From Nakamurella alba (lineage in GTDB: Bacteria; Actinomycetota; Actinomycetes; Mycobacteriales; Nakamurellaceae): a stretch of DNA of 64,000 nucleotides. The position numbers and the translations under genes are program-made. Below the pieces are notes generated by a model, which worked only from the letters and a program-made list of their open reading frames with translations, was not told where the DNA came from and searched no databases. The stretch spans positions 248,001 to 312,000 of the forward strand of contig NZ_WLYK01000006.1 of NCBI RefSeq assembly GCF_009707545.1. Direction: 5' to 3'. Shown in pieces: positions 8,077-18,796 of the stretch (position 1 is the stretch's first letter; the number at the start of each line of letters is the position of its first letter).

Positions 8077-8508
8077 CATCCCGCCTGTCACTCCTCAAGC
8101 CGGCTCCCGCCTGACGGAGTCGCCCCGCCTGTACACCGGCTGATGCACCCGACGGCTCTCGATCGCGACCTCACCTCGTTGGACCTGGGGTCGTCCGCAA
8201 CCGCACCGCGACGTCATCGACGTCTCGGTCGAGTCCGAGCAAGTCGCGGGCTCGCGTCGGAAGGCGAGAGCGGCTCCGGACGCTCAAGCCGCGGCCCAGT
8301 TGCTGGATTCCGGGCGCCGGCGGAGCGCAGGTTGCCCCATCTTTGGCGCTTGGCCATACGGTCGGCCTTACTCGACGTGCGCTCCGGCCGCGACGTCCGA
8401 TGTTCGCTGCGAGCGAAAAGATCGGGACACACATGTTCGAAATACACCCTAGCCGTGCTAGTATGAGACATGCCTCGGGGTGGGGCAGCAGCAGGAAGGG
8501 GGTCAGCG
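8077..8508. other. 432-nt intergenic region before the 13E12 gene
   Basis: No convincing gene is seen. The reading frame 8143-8466 lacks a ribosome site and any recognisable domain. The last 90 bases hold the promoter of the downstream gene, described separately, and a GGAAGGGGG ribosome site. Confidence 0.6.
8425..8464 (+). promoter_or_regulatory. Putative SOS (LexA) box and promoter of the 13E12 gene
   Basis: ACACATGTTCGA at 8429-8440 matches the last 12 bases of the actinobacterial LexA box TCGAACACATGTTCGA; the outer left half-site (8425-8428) is degenerate. It overlaps a -35-like TTCGAA (8436-8441), 17 bp from a -10-like TAGTAT (8459-8464). Mycobacterial 13E12 genes are known LexA targets, which supports but does not prove SOS control here. 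Confidence 0.5.
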
Positions 8509-10926
8509 ATGAACCGGCGCCGTGCCCGCAAGGACGCCCGCAAGTTCAAGGACCGTCCGATGCCGCCCGCCGATGCCTGCGCCACCACCGCCCTGAAGGC
8601 GTTGACCACCCTGGACCCGACCAAGCTGCACGGCAGCACCCTGGTCGACGGCATCGTCGCCGGGCACCGCGCGATCTCCTACCTGCACGCCCGCATGCAG
8701 CCCTGGCTCGCCGAGCTGCTCTCCCCCGAACTGATCCCCACCGCCGAAGGACTGCTGCGCCACGGCGCCGCCGCCCACGCCGACCACCCCGAAACGATCA
8801 GAGCCGCCGCCGCGCGCCGCACCATGGCCGCCGCTGAGGTCGCCGCCGGACTGGTCGTCTCCCACATCACCGGCGGCAACCACCTGGGCCGCGCCGCTGT
8901 CCTGGTCCAGGACCTCCCCGCCACCCTGGCCATGCTGGAACGCGGCGCCCTGGACATGTACCGCGCCAAGATGATCGCCGAACGCGCCCTGCGCCTGGAC
9001 AACCCCGACCTGATCCCCGCATTCGAACAGCGCGCCCTCGCCCTGGTCCCCGGACGGTCCCCCGGACAGCTCGAGAAACTTCTCGACCGCATCATCATCG
9101 ACCTGCAACCCAAGGCCGAATCCGATGCCGAGGACCGCGCCTACACCGCCCGGCAGACCGGCCGCACCGACCTCGAACACGCCATGTCCCGGTTCTACGC
9201 CGACATCACCACCGAAGCCGCCCTCATGATCGAGAACCTCATCGACATGATCGCCCGCACCCTGGGCGATGACCGCACCCTCCCGCAACGCCGCGCCGAC
9301 GTCCTCGTCGCCATCTTCGACCGCCTCGCCCACGGCGAGACCATCAGCGTCGCCGACATCCTCACCATCGCCGCCGACCTCACCAACAACCCCGACCTCA
9401 TCAACCAGACCAACACCACCTGCGACGGCGACAGCGAGACCAACGCCGCAGACGACGCCATGTCCGGCGCAGCAGAAGACGACATGACCGTCACTGACAC
9501 AGATGCCGCCGACGCCGCAGACACCACTTCGACCGGCAACGATGCAGCCGACGGCGAGGCCGACGCCGCCGACCCGGACGCCGGCAGTGACGGCCACCCG
9601 TCGGCCGACAGCACGGAGCAGGACGCCGACGGTGCCACGGACGCCACCGACACGGACGTCGACAGCCACCGGGCAGCGGCGGAACCCGCCGAGTCGGACA
9701 TCGATGACAGCAACACCCCGTCGGACAGCAAGAACGAGGGCCCGAACGAGAACACCTCGACCGCCGACGGACCCGCCGATCACAACAGCGACCACAGCGG
9801 TGCCACCGACACGCCCACCCCGGGCGTGAACGAGCCGTCCACCACCGATCCCAACGATATGGCGGCCGACGACAGTGTCGACGTCACCGAGGATCCGGCT
9901 TCGCCTGACATCGACACCGAGACCGCCATGCCGAGCGACACCGCCGAATCCGAACCCGAACCGCCGGACGGGCCACCGCCGGCTCATGCCACTGATCAGT
10001 CCGACACCACCGTGCCGGACCGTAGTCCCGAGCCCGAAACATTCACCTCTGCAGATGAATCCGAGCAGCCGGAACCCTCACCACCAGCAGACAATGCCAC
10101 CGACCAGTCCGACACCACCATGCCGGACGACACCAACGACACCGAAACACCCGACACCACAGCTGATCCCGACCAGCCCTACGGGCCGCTGACCCTGGAC
10201 GAGTTCATCGCCGCCGCCGTCCCCTCCGAACGCCGACCCCACCAAGGCTGGAAGCCCATCGCACCGTTCGCTTGCAAGTGCGCAGTCCAGCCCTGCGAGA
10301 TCAAGCTGCACGACCGCGACGGCGAACCCCTGATCAACGACCCCATCGCAACCCGCAAGCTCGACACCCGACCGGCCACCCACCTCGTCCTGACCATGGA
10401 CCTGGACACCTACACCGACCTCGCCCAGCACCCCGGCCACCTCAAGAACTACGGATCCATCTCTCCCGACCTGGCCCGCACCATCGCCGCACAGCTCGCC
10501 TCCGTCCAACTCGTCATCATCGACCCGGCCACCGGCGCACCCCTGGGCGCCTCCGACCGCACCTACACCCCCGGCATCGCACTCGCCCGCAAAGTCCGAC
10601 TGCTCTCACCCACCTGTACCTGGATCGGCTGCAGCAAGCCCGCCGAACGCTGCGACATCGACCACCACATCCCCTACAACCACGACGATCCCACCGCCGG
10701 CGGACCCACCGCCCTGTGGAACACCGAACCCGCCTGCCGCACCCACCACCGGCTGAAAACCCTCACCGGCTGGCGCATCACCCACCACCCCGACCGCACC
10801 GCCACCTTCACCAGCCCGCTGGGCCGCGACACCTACCGCGCCGCACCCGCCATCACCGACCCCACCGAATGGGCCAACAACCGCGCCGCCGACGACGAGG
10901 ACCTCGACGAAGAACCCCCGTTCTGA
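8509..10926 (+). CDS. 13E12-repeat family protein: DUF222 plus HNH endonuclease with a long acidic insert
   Basis: 805 residues; start ATG at 8509 behind GGAAGGGGG. The DUF222 region spans about 20-300. The C-terminal HNH nuclease (about 703-760) has CTWIGCSKPAERCDIDHHIP and then ACRTHHRLKT, so the Cys and His ligands are complete. Between them residues 305-560 are low complexity, rich in Asp, Thr, Ala, Pro and Glu, and include an 11-residue duplication ATDQSDTT(V/M)PD. Typical family members are 400-550 residues, so the insert explains the extra length. The family is repeated and mobile-looking in actinobacterial genomes and its role is unclear; DNA cleavage is inferred from the HNH motif. 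Confidence 0.9.
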   Translation: MNRRRARKDARKFKDRPMPPADACATTALKALTTLDPTKLHGSTLVDGIVAGHRAISYLHARMQPWLAELLSPELIPTAEGLLRHGAAAHADHPETIRAAAARRTMAAAEVAAGLVVSHITGGNHLGRAAVLVQDLPATLAMLERGALDMYRAKMIAERALRLDNPDLIPAFEQRALALVPGRSPGQLEKLLDRIIIDLQPKAESDAEDRAYTARQTGRTDLEHAMSRFYADITTEAALMIENLIDMIARTLGDDRTLPQRRADVLVAIFDRLAHGETISVADILTIAADLTNNPDLINQTNTTCDGDSETNAADDAMSGAAEDDMTVTDTDAADAADTTSTGNDAADGEADAADPDAGSDGHPSADSTEQDADGATDATDTDVDSHRAAAEPAESDIDDSNTPSDSKNEGPNENTSTADGPADHNSDHSGATDTPTPGVNEPSTTDPNDMAADDSVDVTEDPASPDIDTETAMPSDTAESEPEPPDGPPPAHATDQSDTTVPDRSPEPETFTSADESEQPEPSPPADNATDQSDTTMPDDTNDTETPDTTADPDQPYGPLTLDEFIAAAVPSERRPHQGWKPIAPFACKCAVQPCEIKLHDRDGEPLINDPIATRKLDTRPATHLVLTMDLDTYTDLAQHPGHLKNYGSISPDLARTIAAQLASVQLVIIDPATGAPLGASDRTYTPGIALARKVRLLSPTCTWIGCSKPAERCDIDHHIPYNHDDPTAGGPTALWNTEPACRTHHRLKTLTGWRITHHPDRTATFTSPLGRDTYRAAPAITDPTEWANNRAADDEDLDEEPPF
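9988..10128 (+). repeat. Internal direct repeat in the acidic insert of the 13E12 gene
   Basis: A 33-nt unit at 9988-10020 recurs at 10096-10128 with three mismatches, 108 nt apart and in frame. Both copies encode ATDQSDTT followed by V or M and then PD. This suggests the low-complexity insert grows by in-frame duplication. Confidence 0.75.
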
Positions 10927-10953
10927 CCAACGGATCTCGTAAGAGCGGCCGCA

Positions 10954-11496
10954 TCATCGCGCCGGCAGGACCATGTCGACCGTGCCACCAACGGTGACGT
11001 CGATCGGCTGGTCGATCGCGAGGCCCGCGGGTGTCGGGATGGCAGACGTCGTTGGCGCGAGATCGGCGGTGCACGCGGCTGGTCCGCCGTCATCGGGAGG
11101 GGCGACCATACGCACATCGATGCTCAGGGACGTCGGTGACGTAACGGTCACCTCGATCGGCAGGGTCGGGCAGAAGCTGCTGCCCCAGGTGACCAGCAGG
11201 ATCTCCCCGTCGTGGCCCCAGCCGATACGCGCGATGAGCTCGGGCAGAGTCGGCGCCGAGATCTCCGTCAACGGCGCCGCCTCGGAGACTCCGATTCCGG
11301 TAGCCCACGTGGTCGCCACCACACCGCTCGTGTCCAGGGTCGGCACCGGGAGGTCAGGCGCACTGCGTGGAGCCGACTGCGGACCCGAGCCATCCGCCGC
11401 GCCGCTCGGCATCCTTGTCGCACAGGAGGTCAGTCCCACTGCGACACAGGCGATCACAACGACCCACAACATCCGGGTCCCGGTGATTGCCGTCAT
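10954..11496 (-). CDS. Putative lipoprotein
   Basis: 180 residues. An N-terminal signal sequence MLWVVVIACVAVGLTSC ends in a lipobox (LTSC), so the mature protein should be lipid-anchored outside the membrane. The rest is a small secreted domain with two further Cys (SSFCPTLP and PAACTADL) that could pair. I do not recognise the domain. It is convergent with the 13E12 gene, 27 nt away. No ribosome site was needed to decide the start because the signal peptide fixes it. Confidence 0.75.
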   Translation of the reverse strand: MTAITGTRMLWVVVIACVAVGLTSCATRMPSGAADGSGPQSAPRSAPDLPVPTLDTSGVVATTWATGIGVSEAAPLTEISAPTLPELIARIGWGHDGEILLVTWGSSFCPTLPIEVTVTSPTSLSIDVRMVAPPDDGGPAACTADLAPTTSAIPTPAGLAIDQPIDVTVGGTVDMVLPAR

Positions 11497-11644
11497 GAAG
11501 TCCCCCTCACCTCATCGCGGGGGGAGTGAACCACCAACGCGAGCGGCCGCCCCTCCCGCGCACCTTGTTCGGACGGTAGTCGAGCATGCATGACCGTGCC
11601 GGGAAGAATCGATGCGCCCACCGGCGTTGCCCAAGCACCCTGCG

Positions 11645-11688
11645 ACGACGAAGCCCCTCGCCTGGTCACCAGGGAGGGGCTTCGTCGT
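11645..11688 (-). terminator. Hairpin terminator after tRNA-Arg
   Basis: A near-perfect 20-bp stem with one bulged G and a 3-4 nt loop: left arm from ACGACGAAGCCCCTC, right arm its complement ending at 11688. It begins 5 nt beyond the tRNA 3' end on the minus strand. There is no T-tract, which is common in actinobacteria. Confidence 0.7.
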
Positions 11689-11692
11689 GCTG

Positions 11693-11765
11693 TGCGCCCG
11701 GAGGGATTCGAACCCCCAACCTTCTGATCCGTAGTCAGATGCTCTATCCGTTGAGCTACGGGCGC
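11693..11765 (-). tRNA. tRNA-Arg (anticodon ACG)
   Basis: 73 nt on the minus strand. Acceptor arms GCGCCCG and CGGGCGC pair perfectly and A is the discriminator base. The anticodon loop is CTACGGA, giving ACG, and the T loop holds GGTTCGAATCC. CCA is not encoded. ACG is the CGN-reading tRNA whose first base is normally modified to inosine. Confidence 0.95.
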
Positions 11766-11842
11766 ATGTTCAGTTGTGCTGCTGGTACTGCTGTCTCGCC
11801 GGTCCTGCTGTACTGCTCACGGTCACCCGAGGGTGTCCGCCG

Positions 11843-11930
11843 CGGAAGCGGAGGGATTTGAACCCTCGGTGCCCTTGACGAGCACAACACATTAGCAGTG
11901 TGTCCCATTCGGCCGCTCTGGCACGCTTCC
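11843..11930 (-). tRNA. tRNA-Ser (anticodon GCT)
   Basis: 88 nt with the long variable arm typical of tRNA-Ser. The acceptor arms GGAAGCG and CGCTTCC pair, G is the discriminator, and the anticodon loop CTGCTAA gives GCT (AGC/AGT codons). The T loop reads GGTTCAAATCC. It is 78 nt upstream of tRNA-Arg on the same strand and may be co-transcribed. Confidence 0.95.
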
Positions 11931-12015
11931 CAGGGCCACCCCAGGGAGGCCACCGGTCGATGACTCTACCTGTCGCCGGGACCGCGAAGCAAAACGGTTC
12001 GGAGCCGCCCCCTGA

Positions 12016-12948
12016 TCAGGACAAGCAGCTGTCCAGGGACAGCTGGGACAGGTCCAGGTCGCCCTCCTCGGGCGCGCAGCCGACCACCGAGTAGCCGTCG
12101 TCCGCCCAGCCGTAGACCGTCCAGACCGAGTCCCCGTCCGCGCTCTCCACGATCGCCAACCCCGGCTCGCCGTCCAGATCCGCGACCTCGATCAACGGCG
12201 ACGCCGACACGAACCCGCCCGGCGGGCTGACATCGGTCCAGCTGCCGTCCGTCGCCATCGCGTAGGCCGACCCAACCCCGTTGCCGTCCGTCTGCGTCGC
12301 CGTCACCAGGCACCGCCCACCCGAATCGCACGGCAACAGTCCCTGCGGCGGCGTGCGGAACGCCGTCCCGTACGGGATCGCCACGATGGACGCCACCGAA
12401 CCGTCCGTCCGCACCGACACCAGCGCCGCCCGGTTCTGCCCCAGCGACACCAGCGCCGCCGACAGGTCCCCGACCGCGCCCGCGCGAGTGGCCAGCACCG
12501 AGCAATCGGCGCAGTTCGCGAGCCGGACCTCGACGGTCGGCACCGGGTCCGGCTCCGCGGTGGTCTCAGCCGTCGTGGGCTCCGGCTCGGCGGTGGTGGG
12601 CTCGGGCTCCGTCGTCGTCTCCGGCTCTGTGGTGGTCTCGGCCGTGGTCTCGGCCGAGGTTGTTGTCTCCGACACCGACGACGGGGGTGCGCTGCTGGTG
12701 GACTCAGGTACGGAGGACGAGGTGGGCGCGGGCTCGGTGCTGGTCACGGCCCCGTAGCCGGGCACGGTGACGGTGAGCGTGCCGGGCAGCACCGAGGCCA
12801 TCGGGAGCGGCGGCACCGTCTTGATGTCGACCGTGCTGGAGGTGTCCGCGGTGCGCACCGGCACGGTGCACGCCGTCGCCAGCACCGTGGTCAGCACCAC
12901 CAGGGTGGTTCCGACCAGGGCTTTCGTGCGGGCAGCGCGGAGTTTCAC
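12016..12948 (-). CDS. Putative lipoprotein with Thr/Glu/Pro-rich stalk
   Basis: 310 residues from GTG at 12948. The signal peptide (KLRAARTKALVG, then a hydrophobic run to LATAC) ends in a lipobox. Residues about 65-150 are a low-complexity Ser/Thr/Glu/Pro stalk with repeated TTAEPEP and TTTEPE units, probably spanning the cell wall. The C-terminal domain (about 155-310) has four spaced Cys (NCADCS, LPCDSGGRC) and beta-rich sequence such as EVADLDGEPGLAIVE, resembling FG-GAP/beta-propeller-like extracellular domains only loosely. The function is unknown. It is divergent from the aminotransferase gene. Confidence 0.75.
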   Translation of the reverse strand: MKLRAARTKALVGTTLVVLTTVLATACTVPVRTADTSSTVDIKTVPPLPMASVLPGTLTVTVPGYGAVTSTEPAPTSSSVPESTSSAPPSSVSETTTSAETTAETTTEPETTTEPEPTTAEPEPTTAETTAEPDPVPTVEVRLANCADCSVLATRAGAVGDLSAALVSLGQNRAALVSVRTDGSVASIVAIPYGTAFRTPPQGLLPCDSGGRCLVTATQTDGNGVGSAYAMATDGSWTDVSPPGGFVSASPLIEVADLDGEPGLAIVESADGDSVWTVYGWADDGYSVVGCAPEEGDLDLSQLSLDSCLS

Positions 12949-13012
12949 GTCTGTAGTTCCTACACCAGCCGCCGTTCCGATCCGGTCAGGCGGGAGCGGT
13001 AGGTTCAGCACC

Positions 13013-14086
13013 ATGTCCACCGCCCGGATCAGGCCCTCCCTCTCGGCGCTGCCCGCCTATGCCCCCGGCCGCACGGTGCCGGGCGCGATCAAGCTCGCGT
13101 CGAACGAGCTCTCCTACCCGGTGCTGCCGACGGTCGCCGACGCCGTGTCGGAGGTGCTCGGGCACGGCCTGACCGGGCTCAACCGCTACCCCGACAACAA
13201 CGGCACCGCGCTGGTCGAGGTGCTCGCGCAGTATCTGGGCCGACCGGCGGAGAACATCGTCGCCGGGTGCGGGTCCGTCGCGCTCTGCCAGCAGCTGGTG
13301 CAGGTCGCCGCCGACGCCGGCGACGAGGTCGTCTTCGGGTGGCGCAGCTTCGAGGCCTACCCGATCGTCAGCCGGATCGCCGGCGCCACCCCCGTCCCGG
13401 TCCCGGTCACCGCCGACCACCGGCTCGACCTGGATGCGATGGCCGCGGCCGTCACCGAACGCACCCGGCTCGTCTATGTGTGCACCCCGAACAACCCCAC
13501 CGGCACCGTGGTCCACCGGGACGAGCTCGAGCGCTTCCTCGATGCCGTGCCGGACGACGTGCTGGTCGTCGTCGACGAGGCCTACCGCGAGTTCGACACC
13601 GACCCGGACACCCCCGACGGCGTCGAGATCTCCGCCCGCAGGTCCAACGTGCTCGCGCTGCGCACCATGTCCAAGGCCTACGGTCTGGCCGGCCTGCGTG
13701 TGGGTTACGCCGTCGGCGACGCGCAGCTGATCGGTGCGCTCCGTCAGGTCGCGATCCCGTTCGCCCTCAACACCCTCGCCCAGCGCGCCGCCATCGCCGC
13801 GCTCGGTGCCGAGGACGAGTTGCGGCCACGCTGGGCCGAGGTGGTCTCCGAGCGCACCCGTGTCACCGGCGCGCTCCGCGGTCACGGCTACGAGATCCCG
13901 GAATCCCAGGCCAATTTCGTCTGGCTGCCGCTGCGCGAGCGGGCCGCGGACTTCTCCCGGCACTGCGAGGACCACAAGGTGATCGTCCGCGTCTTCCCCG
14001 ACGCCTCCGGTGGGGTGCGGGTGACCATCGGCTCGCCGGACGAGAACGACGCCTTCCTCGCGGCGGCGACCTCCTACCAGGTGTGA
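13013..14086 (+). CDS. pat: Aromatic/histidinol-phosphate aminotransferase (Pat, HisC2-like)
   Basis: 357 residues, class I/II PLP aminotransferase. Motifs: RPSLSALPAYAPGRTVPGAI near the N-terminus, GCGSVALCQQL (phosphate region, about 84-94), PNNPTGT, VVVDEAYREF, and the PLP lysine in TMSKAYGLAGLRVGY near residue 225. The whole pattern closely follows mycobacterial HisC2/Pat, a phenylalanine or histidinol-phosphate aminotransferase. In M. tuberculosis this gene lies near tRNA-Ser/tRNA-Arg genes and upstream of a quinone oxidoreductase and bpa, which are also in this window. The stop overlaps a small membrane-protein gene by 4 nt. Confidence 0.93.
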   Translation: MSTARIRPSLSALPAYAPGRTVPGAIKLASNELSYPVLPTVADAVSEVLGHGLTGLNRYPDNNGTALVEVLAQYLGRPAENIVAGCGSVALCQQLVQVAADAGDEVVFGWRSFEAYPIVSRIAGATPVPVPVTADHRLDLDAMAAAVTERTRLVYVCTPNNPTGTVVHRDELERFLDAVPDDVLVVVDEAYREFDTDPDTPDGVEISARRSNVLALRTMSKAYGLAGLRVGYAVGDAQLIGALRQVAIPFALNTLAQRAAIAALGAEDELRPRWAEVVSERTRVTGALRGHGYEIPESQANFVWLPLRERAADFSRHCEDHKVIVRVFPDASGGVRVTIGSPDENDAFLAAATSYQV

Positions 14087-14346
14087 ACGCCGCCCCGACC
14101 TGGGTGTTCCTGCTGATCGGCGCCGGCCTGCTGCTGATCGCCGCGCCGGCGATGGCTTGGGCAGCCGAGTACGAGGGCCGGCAGAAGCCGCCGCCCCCCG
14201 ACACCGAGCGCCCGTTCCAGATCACCCCGGCTCCACTGGGTGCCGGACGGCACTACCCGCAGGTCGGGCGCACGGTCGGCTGGGTGATCGCAGTGGGCTG
14301 CGCGCTCGGCGGGCTGGGCATCATCGGGTACGCACTGCTCCGCTGA
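14083..14346 (+). CDS. Small two-helix membrane protein
   Basis: 87 residues from the GTG that overlaps the aminotransferase stop (GTGA). The N-terminal helix WVFLLIGAGLLLIAAPAMAW and the C-terminal helix VGWVIAVGCALGGLGIIGYA enclose a Pro-rich cytoplasmic or periplasmic loop (QKPPPPDTERPF). No family is recognised. Translational coupling to pat is the main support for it being real. Confidence 0.65.
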   Translation: MNAAPTWVFLLIGAGLLLIAAPAMAWAAEYEGRQKPPPPDTERPFQITPAPLGAGRHYPQVGRTVGWVIAVGCALGGLGIIGYALLR

Positions 14347-14426
14347 ATCAGGTGGCGGGGATCGGGATACTCCCAGTGGACGGGGACCGGGAGTCGGCTC
14401 CCCGGCGAACCCTGGGAGGACCCACC

Positions 14427-17770
<3,344 letters not shown>

Positions 17771-17817
17771 CGGATCATTCTGGTCCTCGCGCGCCGCCGG
17801 TTCGACCGACAAGGGCA

Positions 17818-17843
17818 TGGCCCGGCTCACGTGAGCCGGGCCA
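17818..17843 (-). terminator. 26-bp perfect palindrome, likely terminator of the sugar operon
   Basis: TGGCCCGGCTCAC followed directly by its reverse complement. It lies 18 nt beyond the stop of the epimerase gene, the last gene of the sugar catabolic operon, and would fold into a strong GC-rich hairpin on either strand. Confidence 0.65.
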
Positions 17844-17860
17844 CACCCCGCACCGATGGA

Positions 17861-18718
17861 TCAGCCCTCGAGACCGGCCTTCGCGAACGCCAGCGCCTTG
17901 GTGGCGAGGTCGACGTTGTCGTCCCACAGGTTGCGCCAGATGGCCAGCGAGTTCGACAGCGTCGGGTGCAGCACGCGCGAGGAGAAGGACTCGAAGGTCA
18001 CGATGCCGTCGTAGTTGACCCCGCGCAGCGCACCGAAGAACTCGGTCCAGTTGATCGAACCGGTGCCGAGGTACCCGCGGTGCGACTCGCCGATGTGCAC
18101 GTAGCCGAGCTTCCCGGCCGCCGATGCCGCCTGGATCGCCTCGGTGAACGAGTGCTCCTCGATGTTCATGTGGTACGTGTCCAGGTGCGCCACGACGTTG
18201 TCGCGGCCCACCCGCTCGATCATCGCCAGCGTCTCCGCCGTCGTGTTGATGATGTTGGTCTCGTACCGGTTGCAGAACTCCAGGCCCAGCTTGATGTCCG
18301 ACTCGGCGGCCTTGTCGGCCAGCCAGGCGATGGTCTCCTCCGAGTTCGCCCGGCCGCGCTCGGTGGCCGGGCCGTTGTACTTGCCGAGCTTGCCGAAGAT
18401 GACGCCACAGAGGATCGACCCGCCGGTGTCCCGGACGATGTTGAGCGCCTTGGCCAGCCGCGCCCGGCCGGCCGCGACGATGTCCGGGTCCTCGCTGGAC
18501 ACGTCGGTGGCGTCGTCCAGCCCGAGCGACCCGGTGGCCTTGAGCCCGTACTCGGCCAGCAACCGGCTGGTCATCGGCACATCGAAGATGTCCGGGTCGA
18601 TGAGCGCCAGCTCGATCAGGTCGTACCCGATGTTCGCCGAGTTCTCCATCGCGTGCCGGGCGTCGGCCTCCGACCAGCTGCCGGTCCAGACCATCGCGTG
18701 GTTGCCATACGTGATCAC
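17861..18718 (-). CDS. Ketose 3-epimerase (D-tagatose/D-psicose 3-epimerase family)
   Basis: 285 residues, AP endonuclease 2-type TIM barrel. It shows the metal ligands of the D-tagatose 3-epimerase family: Glu in LGLEFCNRYE, Asp and His in LDTYHMNIEE, His in YVHIGESHRGYLG, and Glu in IVTFESF. The order and spacing match Agrobacterium D-psicose 3-epimerase well. These enzymes invert C3 of ketoses, and some act on L-ribulose or deoxyketoses. It is the last gene of the sugar operon, which has no classical L-rhamnose isomerase in this window, so it may do the isomerising step on an unusual deoxysugar (inference). Confidence 0.85.
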   Translation of the reverse strand: MITYGNHAMVWTGSWSEADARHAMENSANIGYDLIELALIDPDIFDVPMTSRLLAEYGLKATGSLGLDDATDVSSEDPDIVAAGRARLAKALNIVRDTGGSILCGVIFGKLGKYNGPATERGRANSEETIAWLADKAAESDIKLGLEFCNRYETNIINTTAETLAMIERVGRDNVVAHLDTYHMNIEEHSFTEAIQAASAAGKLGYVHIGESHRGYLGTGSINWTEFFGALRGVNYDGIVTFESFSSRVLHPTLSNSLAIWRNLWDDNVDLATKALAFAKAGLEG

Positions 18719-18796
18719 AGTGAAGCTCTCCTCCTGGTGCGGGTGGTGCGGTGGCTGCCCGGGGCACGACCATCTTGCCGTCCCCCGGGCCGCCCG

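Noticed and set aside
8143-8466. A 107-codon frame before the 13E12 gene
   Set aside because: It has no ribosome site or recognisable domain and runs through the putative LexA box and promoter.
9421-10190. Acidic low-complexity stretch as a sign of a frameshift in the 13E12 gene
   Set aside because: The frame continues into an intact HNH domain, and the residue bias (Asp, Thr, Ala, Glu) is that of a disordered linker, not an out-of-frame Arg/Pro/Gly-rich reading.
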